Source: Amorphochlora amoebiformis (lineage: Eukaryota > Cercozoa > Chlorarachniophyceae). From it: a stretch of DNA of 64,000 bases. Location: contig BAAHQB010000027.1 of the NCBI GenBank assembly GCA_054601695.1, forward strand, positions 124,001 to 188,000, read 5' to 3'. Position numbers and translations under genes: made by a program. Position 1 is the stretch's first letter. Each line of letters begins with the position of its first letter. Of this stretch, positions 1 to 64,000 are shown piece after piece. Under the pieces are notes generated by a model. The model saw only the letters and a program-made list of their open reading frames with translations, was not told where the DNA came from and searched no databases.

Positions 1-740
<740 letters not shown>

Positions 741-1011
741 GTGTTAGCCTCTTCCTAGTGCAAGTGTCGTAGTATATAACATTGTACGAGTATATGTGTA
801 TATGTGTGTGTATATATATGTGTGTATGTGTGTAATATATGTATACATATATATAATCTACTTATAATATGCATATATAACATACGTATCCACACACTTA
901 ACACACACACACACACATGAATCCCTCCAACTACCCCTCCATTCCACCTCCTCTACCCCCCTTCCCCCTTAAAAGAACATCTCCACACCAAAAAAAACCC
1001 AAAAATCACCG

Positions 1012-1359
1012 TCAAAGTAATTCCTGTTCGTTCCCAAATATTATGCATGCATATGCCACGTCGCCTTTCCAGTCTGTTTCCTTTTCATGTCGCCCGCCCC
1101 CAGAAAACCTAATCTGGTGTACGTACCAGCCGTGCGGCCCGTGCCGTCGACCAATATGCACCGTGGGCATCGCATAGCAACGCACATCATTTAGAGCCTC
1201 AGGGCTGAGAGCATCGGTATGGGCACTACAATCTGGTCTCCTGAGCAACAGGTCCTCTCACCTGCTGGGATCTGATCGCGATTTTGCGATTGCGTGTGTT
1301 CGGCTCGGGGCTTGGATTGCGCAAGCAGCACGCTGACGCCCCGCCGACCATGACAACAT
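1012..1359 (-). CDS. Small two-exon hypothetical protein
   Basis: Proposed exons are 1262-1359 and 1012-1240, read on the minus strand, giving about 107 residues ending at the TGA at 1012-1014. The second exon is a clear 75-codon frame with balanced composition, including the run HIGRRHGPHGW and the C-terminus FGNEQELL. The ATG at 1357-1359 lies in frame only if the 21-nt segment 1241-1261 is removed; that segment starts GTGAG and ends CTCAG, like a minute intron. Without splicing the upstream frame meets a stop. No family is recognised. The start is divergent from the next gene with 166 bp between start codons, the same layout as bL36/L1 at 18.5 kb, which supports a real gene here. The tiny intron is the weakest part; a longer first exon or a different start is possible. 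Confidence 0.5.
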
Positions 1360-1525
1360 TTGAGCTGAGTTTGAGATATTATGTGGATATTGGGTGATCT
1401 TACCCAAGATATGTATTTTTGAGACCTAGAACACGTGTCATTCAGATGCCGAATTTTTAAATGTCTTTTAGAAAATTTTCGAAAGAAAAAGTCGGCAGAA
1501 ACTTGCATGGGAATTTGAATCGAAG
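1360..1525. promoter_or_regulatory. Divergent promoter region, 166 bp
   Basis: This 166-bp stretch lies between two start codons on opposite strands and carries no TA tract or telomeric repeat, unlike nearly all surrounding DNA. The size matches the 165-bp gap between bL36 and L1. No core promoter motif is clear. The call rests on gene arrangement. Confidence 0.45.
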
Positions 1526-17568
<16,043 letters not shown>

Positions 17569-18272
17569 CGACTACCGGAAACTAGGGAAGTGAAAAAGTC
17601 AGAAAAACCATGGAGATCATAGTAGACATCTACTAGATCTAGTTAATGGTGGGATTGACCTGCTTGCTTGCGCTAGGACCGAGTAGTGCTGCTGTTTTGA
17701 CTTGTTTGATTTGATCAATTGATAGGAAAACTTATTAATAATTATTAGTAATTTATTACGCTCAATGATTTAATCTCGTTATTCTCGCTGGGTGTCTGAG
17801 CACATAGCTAGACTAGATCTATCACACATCGAGATAATATCTTCATAAATACTAGATACATATTGTGACTATTATTATCATAATTGTTATAATGGTATCT
17901 ATACCAATTATTATATCGATATCAATAGCTGATCGAGTATGTACTTCAAAAAATGTGCCTAGATAACCCATCGCAAAACGATAATGTCACAAATATTGCT
18001 TTGAATGTTTATTCTCATGCGCAACATTGCATTGAGTTCAAACTGTACGTGTACACGTGCATGCACATGTACACGATCGCACACGGGACACCGACGACAT
18101 GGAAGTCGTCTTTGAATTGACGCCTTTTCGAATATGTACCCTAATTGACGCCTTTTCGAATATGTACAGTCTGCTCGAGAGTCCTCAATTATTTCCAAGT
18201 GTTGATCACGCCCACCAATGAAATTGAACCTGTGGGAAGCAAAATCAAAGCAAATCTTATGTTTTCTCGGTC
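17569..18272. other. Convergent intergenic region
   Basis: This non-repetitive AT-rich DNA lies between the 3' ends of the HSKG-family gene and bL36. It has no TA tract and no telomeric array. It contains CTAGATCT-like words near 17.63 and 17.81 kb and one short direct repeat (18116-18167). No convincing coding exon was found. Confidence 0.6.
18116..18167. repeat. 24-bp direct repeat, two copies
   Basis: Two identical 24-bp copies (ATTGACGCCTTTTCGAATAT plus GTAC) start 28 bp apart, at 18116 and 18144, downstream of the bL36 stop. Function is unknown. Confidence 0.85.
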
Positions 18273-18533
18273 TCAGAGATGATGTGGGCATCGAAAAATT
18301 CGGGAAATATCCAAAACCTTAGGCAGATCTGCAAGAGAGACCGGGACTCGACGAAACGTATTTGATTGCTGTGATTGGGTCGCCAAATTGGGTGTCGGAG
18401 GGGACACGAAAGTCGAAAAGCCCTGTCTCTGTTTGTGTTTCTTATTCTTTGAGCACACGACGAAGACCCTTCCCCTCCTCTTGACAAATTGACACGATTG
18501 ACACATTCTTCGGACGGCGGACCTTGTCTTCAT
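18273..18533 (-). CDS. rpl36: Organellar ribosomal protein bL36
   Basis: The 86-aa frame starts at the ATG at 18531-18533. Residues 1-38 are a complete bacterial-type L36: [14 protein letters not shown] opens the zinc ribbon, and a third Cys and a His follow in [13 protein letters not shown], giving C-x2-C-x12-C-x5-H. bL36 is the smallest large-subunit protein; it binds zinc and 23S-type rRNA. The 48-residue tail after RQG (beginning FSTFV) is absent from bacteria; nuclear-encoded mitochondrial L36 of plants, as I recall it, likewise begins at this Met and runs on past RQG. No cleavable presequence precedes the Met, and the frame upstream has no ATG. A mitochondrial role is therefore slightly favoured over plastid. 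A donor-like AAG|GTTTTG near 18320 might shorten the tail. The gene is divergent from plastid L1, with 165 bp between start codons. Confidence 0.92.
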   Translation of the reverse strand: MKTRSAVRRMCQSCQFVKRRGRVFVVCSKNKKHKQRQGFSTFVSPPTPNLATQSQQSNTFRRVPVSLADLPKVLDISRIFRCPHHL

Positions 18534-18698
18534 GGCGATTTGAACAATGAAATCAGATCGGGGTGCGGGGTTGGCCCAAAAAGGTGTCACGGGGTTGTCC
18601 CGCGGACCCAAGTGAGGTGTAAAAGCCGAAAAAATCGGAACTTATCTTTTCGTCTCGGCACCTTTTGACAGCGCCTGGGAGGTCCCCCATCCATTTAG
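18534..18698. promoter_or_regulatory. Shared promoter of bL36 and L1
   Basis: The 165 bp between two opposite ATGs drive two organellar ribosomal protein genes. It is repeat-free and of mixed composition. An in-frame TAG directly before the L1 ATG fixes the right border. No TATA box or other element is certain. Confidence 0.6.
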
Positions 18699-19623
18699 AT
18701 GCAGCGGACCCGCAGCTATGCCTTCGGCACGACAGCTGCTCTATTCATGCTGGCGAGCGTCGGAATTCTATGCCTAGGTTCATCATACGACAGAACTCCG
18801 AATCTAGGTTCGTTTTCACCTTCTGTTCGATCCGGGACTCGCTCCAGTGTCCTGTCATCCCTCGCCACTCACGCACGAAAGCCTTCGCGCCGCGTCAGAG
18901 AAATCCGCGAGAAGGTTGAGAAACGCCCTTACAAAGGTCTCGAGGCGATTCAGCTCCTCAAGCAGCTGTCTTCTGCCAAGTTTCCGGAGACGATGGAGCT
19001 CCACGCCAACCTCAATATCGACCCGCGAAAGGCTACGCAGAACCTCAGGACAACCGTGGTCCTGCCGAAGGGCACAGGAAAGGAGGTGAAAGTCGCCGCT
19101 CTTTGCAAAGATGAGGACGCCAAGGACGTTAAGGCCGCCGGCGCGGATATCGCGGGCTTCCAGGACCTTATCGACGACATTAACAAGGGCGAGATCAACT
19201 TCGACCGCCTCATTACCACGCCGGATATGATGCCGCAGATCGCGCGTTTGGGTCGCGTTCTCGGTCCCAAGGGTCTCATGCCTTCCATTAAGTCGGGAAC
19301 GGTGACTACTGACCTTGGGTCAACACTCAAGGAAATCAAGGCCGGGCGTCTTGAGCTCCGTGCGGACAAAAAGGGGGTGGTTCACATTCCGTTTGGAAAG
19401 GTGTGCGTGTGTGCGATATGTATGTGTCTGAGTTTGTACGTGTCTGAGTTTGGAGGTTTCTGAGGGGGTGAAGAGGAGGGCATAGTTGTTGAAATGTTTT
19501 CGTATATGTGTAATGATTTGGTGGAGGTATATGTGTTAAAAAACACATATTATACTTGTATTTATATATTTACATAGACGTACACGTATATACTAACATA
19601 GATTTTCACACGAAAGTAGCTCG

Positions 19624-19665
<42 letters not shown>

Positions 19666-19688
19666 ATATATATATATATATATATATA

Positions 19689-19740
<52 letters not shown>

Positions 19741-19758
19741 TATAAAAAAATATATATA

Positions 19759-19818
<60 letters not shown>

Positions 19819-19855
19819 ATATGTGCATATATACATATTGTAAAAATACATATCA

Positions 19856-19930
<75 letters not shown>

Positions 19931-19969
19931 TTGTGTATGTGGACATATCTATATATCTATAATATATAT

Positions 19970-20045
<76 letters not shown>

Positions 20046-20077
20046 AATATACATACAAAACCATAAAATAAACACAT

Positions 20078-20114
<37 letters not shown>

Positions 20115-20187
20115 AACAATATTATATCTATATATATATATATATATATATAAATATATATATATGTATATATATATATGTATACTG

Positions 20188-20222
<35 letters not shown>

Positions 20223-20385
20223 AAACAGGTCAAATTCAGTGAACAGGACCTCCTGGAAAACTTTAGAGCTATTCAAGATGTTATTGACGCTAACAAGCCC
20301 AGCGACATCAAGAAGGTGCAAATAAACCGTTGGGCATTTCCCAATGTTCATAATGTTTCTTTCTCAGAAAATGAAATCTGTTATA

Positions 20386-20465
<80 letters not shown>

Positions 20466-20586
20466 CATGTATGTATTATATGTGTGTGTATGTATTAATA
20501 TGTGTGTGTATGTATTAATTACCTTTAATACATAAGATTTATTTAGATGTACAGTACAGATCTATATACATACATACATAATATAT

Positions 20587-20658
<72 letters not shown>

Positions 20659-20662
20659 CATG

Positions 20663-20703
<41 letters not shown>

Positions 20704-20960
20704 TGTGCTGTGGGTATATTTACACATAACACCTGTACATATGCGTGTGTATACATATAATATTTATTCTATATGTATTATATATATGTATATATATACA
20801 TCGTTCATGCACACATACACACATGACAACAACGTAAACCCAACCATCTCACATTCCCACACCTACACAGCAATACTGGAAATCCGCCTACGTCACTAGC
20901 ACCATGGGTCCGGGTATCCAGCTCGACCTTCAAGCTCTCAACGCTAAGGACTACGAATAG
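18699..20960 (+). CDS. rpl1: Plastid ribosomal protein uL1, 3 exons
   Basis: Exons are 18699-19400, 20229-20315 and 20871-20960, all joined in phase 0, giving 292 aa. A TAG immediately precedes the ATG, so the start is fixed. Residues about 8-28 are a hydrophobic signal-peptide core ([15 protein letters not shown]), followed by about 40 Ser/Thr/Arg-rich residues: the bipartite targeting peptide of a complex plastid. The mature part from about residue 60 is a full L1: [22 protein letters not shown], and the L1 signature [16 protein letters not shown]. The C-terminus [13 protein letters not shown] is the usual L1 ending. L1 forms the mobile L1 stalk and binds 23S rRNA at the E site. Introns are 19401-20228 and 20316-20870, both filled with TA tracts. 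GC-rich codon use contrasts strongly with the introns. Confidence 0.97.
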
Positions 20961-21582
20961 ATTCAACACCTCGCATGAGTCAGCCAGGAGGCGGCTTCAG
21001 CTTTTGCTTCAGATTTAAGTTTAGGAGACCTTGGTGGCGGTCTTAGGGCTTCCTAATACGCATTCTCTTCCGGTTTGGGAATAAGGTTTATTTGTAAATG
21101 ATGCGCTCGCTATTGTGTAAGTTGCCAGTTCGTGTCAAGTTTATTTGGCTTCAATTTTGACCTTAGCTGGAGTCTGATCCCGGTGATCAGATCTCTAGTA
21201 CATTTATACTGAGTCAGTCAGAGTCTAATTAACTAGCATCTACTGATTCTAGTACAGGCCTAGGCCTAACACCAGTCTCCCATCTAGCCTTTATCCGATT
21301 TATATTCAGTGGTCTAGTGGGGACTTCTCGCAATTCTAGTAATTCCAGAAATTCTGTACTAGAGTAGGACACATGGTCCAGTCGAACTAGATTTTTTTTT
21401 TACTTATACTTATTCTACTTAGCTTCCGATTCTACAGGCTGAATATCAATAATCAGCGCTTTGATATTCTATGTACTCATAGTGTAATATTATAATTATA
21501 AAGCGTTCAATTCGTGCATATATATATATGTTAGTCAATAAATTTACAAATTGGTAACGAATGTAATGCGGTTTAGTGAACT
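20961..21582. other. Convergent intergenic region
   Basis: This non-repetitive DNA lies between the L1 stop and the TAA of the minus-strand gene. It has no telomeric array and only one very short TA run near 21.52 kb. No coding exon was found. Confidence 0.6.
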
Positions 21583-39534
<17,952 letters not shown>

Positions 39535-39693
39535 CTGTAGGATATTACGGAGGGGATATGTGAGATATCCTGTCAGATATCTAATATCATAATATCAGGA
39601 ATATTATTATTTCGGCTGTTTAACATTTGAATTCCGAATACCGGTATTTTCTGGGATTCCCCGCACGCGCGTGAATAGACATAGCAGTTACAG
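39535..39693. promoter_or_regulatory. Probable divergent promoter region
   Basis: About 160 bp of repeat-free DNA separate the proposed start of the minus-strand gene from the first coding exon seen for the RGS gene. The size agrees with the other two divergent gaps. The RGS start codon is not located, so the right border is uncertain. Confidence 0.35.
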
Positions 39694-63479
<23,786 letters not shown>

Positions 63480-63486
63480 CTAATTG

Positions 63487-63611
<125 letters not shown>

Positions 63612-63755
63612 GTGTTGCTTTTGGACTCTTCGGACTTCAACCCGCCTTTTAATAATATTTTTTTATTTTTTTTAATTTTTCCATTTTTTTTTCTTTTCTT
63701 TTAATTTTTCGATCTTTCCTTTTAGGCCATCTATTCATGCTAATTGTATATTTCC

Positions 63756-63851
<96 letters not shown>

Positions 63852-63901
63852 TTTTCACATTTAAATTAGTTTTTTTTTTGTGAAAGTAATATGCAACATT
63901 A

Positions 63902-63947
<46 letters not shown>

Positions 63948-64000
63948 AATATTATATATATATGTGTGTGTGTGTATATATAAAAATATATTTATACATA

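Noticed and set aside
18257-18487. Second minus-strand frame overlapping bL36
   Set aside because: It is a shadow frame of the bL36 region without recognisable content.

Overview
This is nuclear DNA of a eukaryote, most likely an alga with a complex (secondary) plastid. The plastid-type ribosomal protein L1 gene begins with a signal peptide followed by a Ser/Thr/Arg-rich transit-like stretch, spliceosomal introns are everywhere, and the telomere-type hexamer is TTAGGG. The exact lineage cannot be fixed from the window. Most of the DNA is (TA)n dinucleotide tract, TTAGGG/CCCTAA arrays and CT/GA tracts, so at first sight it looks like empty satellite DNA.

It is not empty. Joining short unrepetitive islands by splice sites and codon phase gives seven genes on strictly alternating strands: a small gene (-) 1012-1359; a secreted protein of the algal 'HSKG' family (+) 1526-17568, about 26 exons; bL36 (-) 18273-18533; plastid L1 (+) 18699-20960, 3 exons; an unrecognised protein (-) 21583-39534, about 28 exons; an RGS-domain protein (+) about 39.7-45.4 kb; and an unrecognised protein (-) from 48616 to at least 63479, about 23 exons. 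Exons are often 8-100 nt. Three divergent gene pairs are separated by only about 160-166 bp (1360-1525, 18534-18698, 39535-39693). The other neighbours converge over 0.6-3.2 kb of mostly non-repetitive DNA.

The repeats sit almost entirely inside introns and make their splice sites: TATATAG| or CCCTAG| as acceptor, and |GTATAT, |GTAACC or |GTTAGG as donor. Telomeric arrays are mostly CCCTAA in the RNA sense whichever strand the gene is on. Many exons have 'echoes': truncated copies of the exon 3' end plus donor in the downstream intron, and truncated copies of acceptor plus exon 5' end in the upstream intron. A separate 45-bp element with a small hairpin occurs 12 times, nearly always directly after a TTAGGG array.

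The two ribosomal genes serve organelle translation and share one short promoter region. The RGS protein implies heterotrimeric G-protein signalling. The HSKG-family protein enters the secretory pathway. No tRNA, rRNA, CRISPR array or transposon coding region was seen. Multi-exon models are hand-built from splice signals and phase; no transcript data or similarity search was available.
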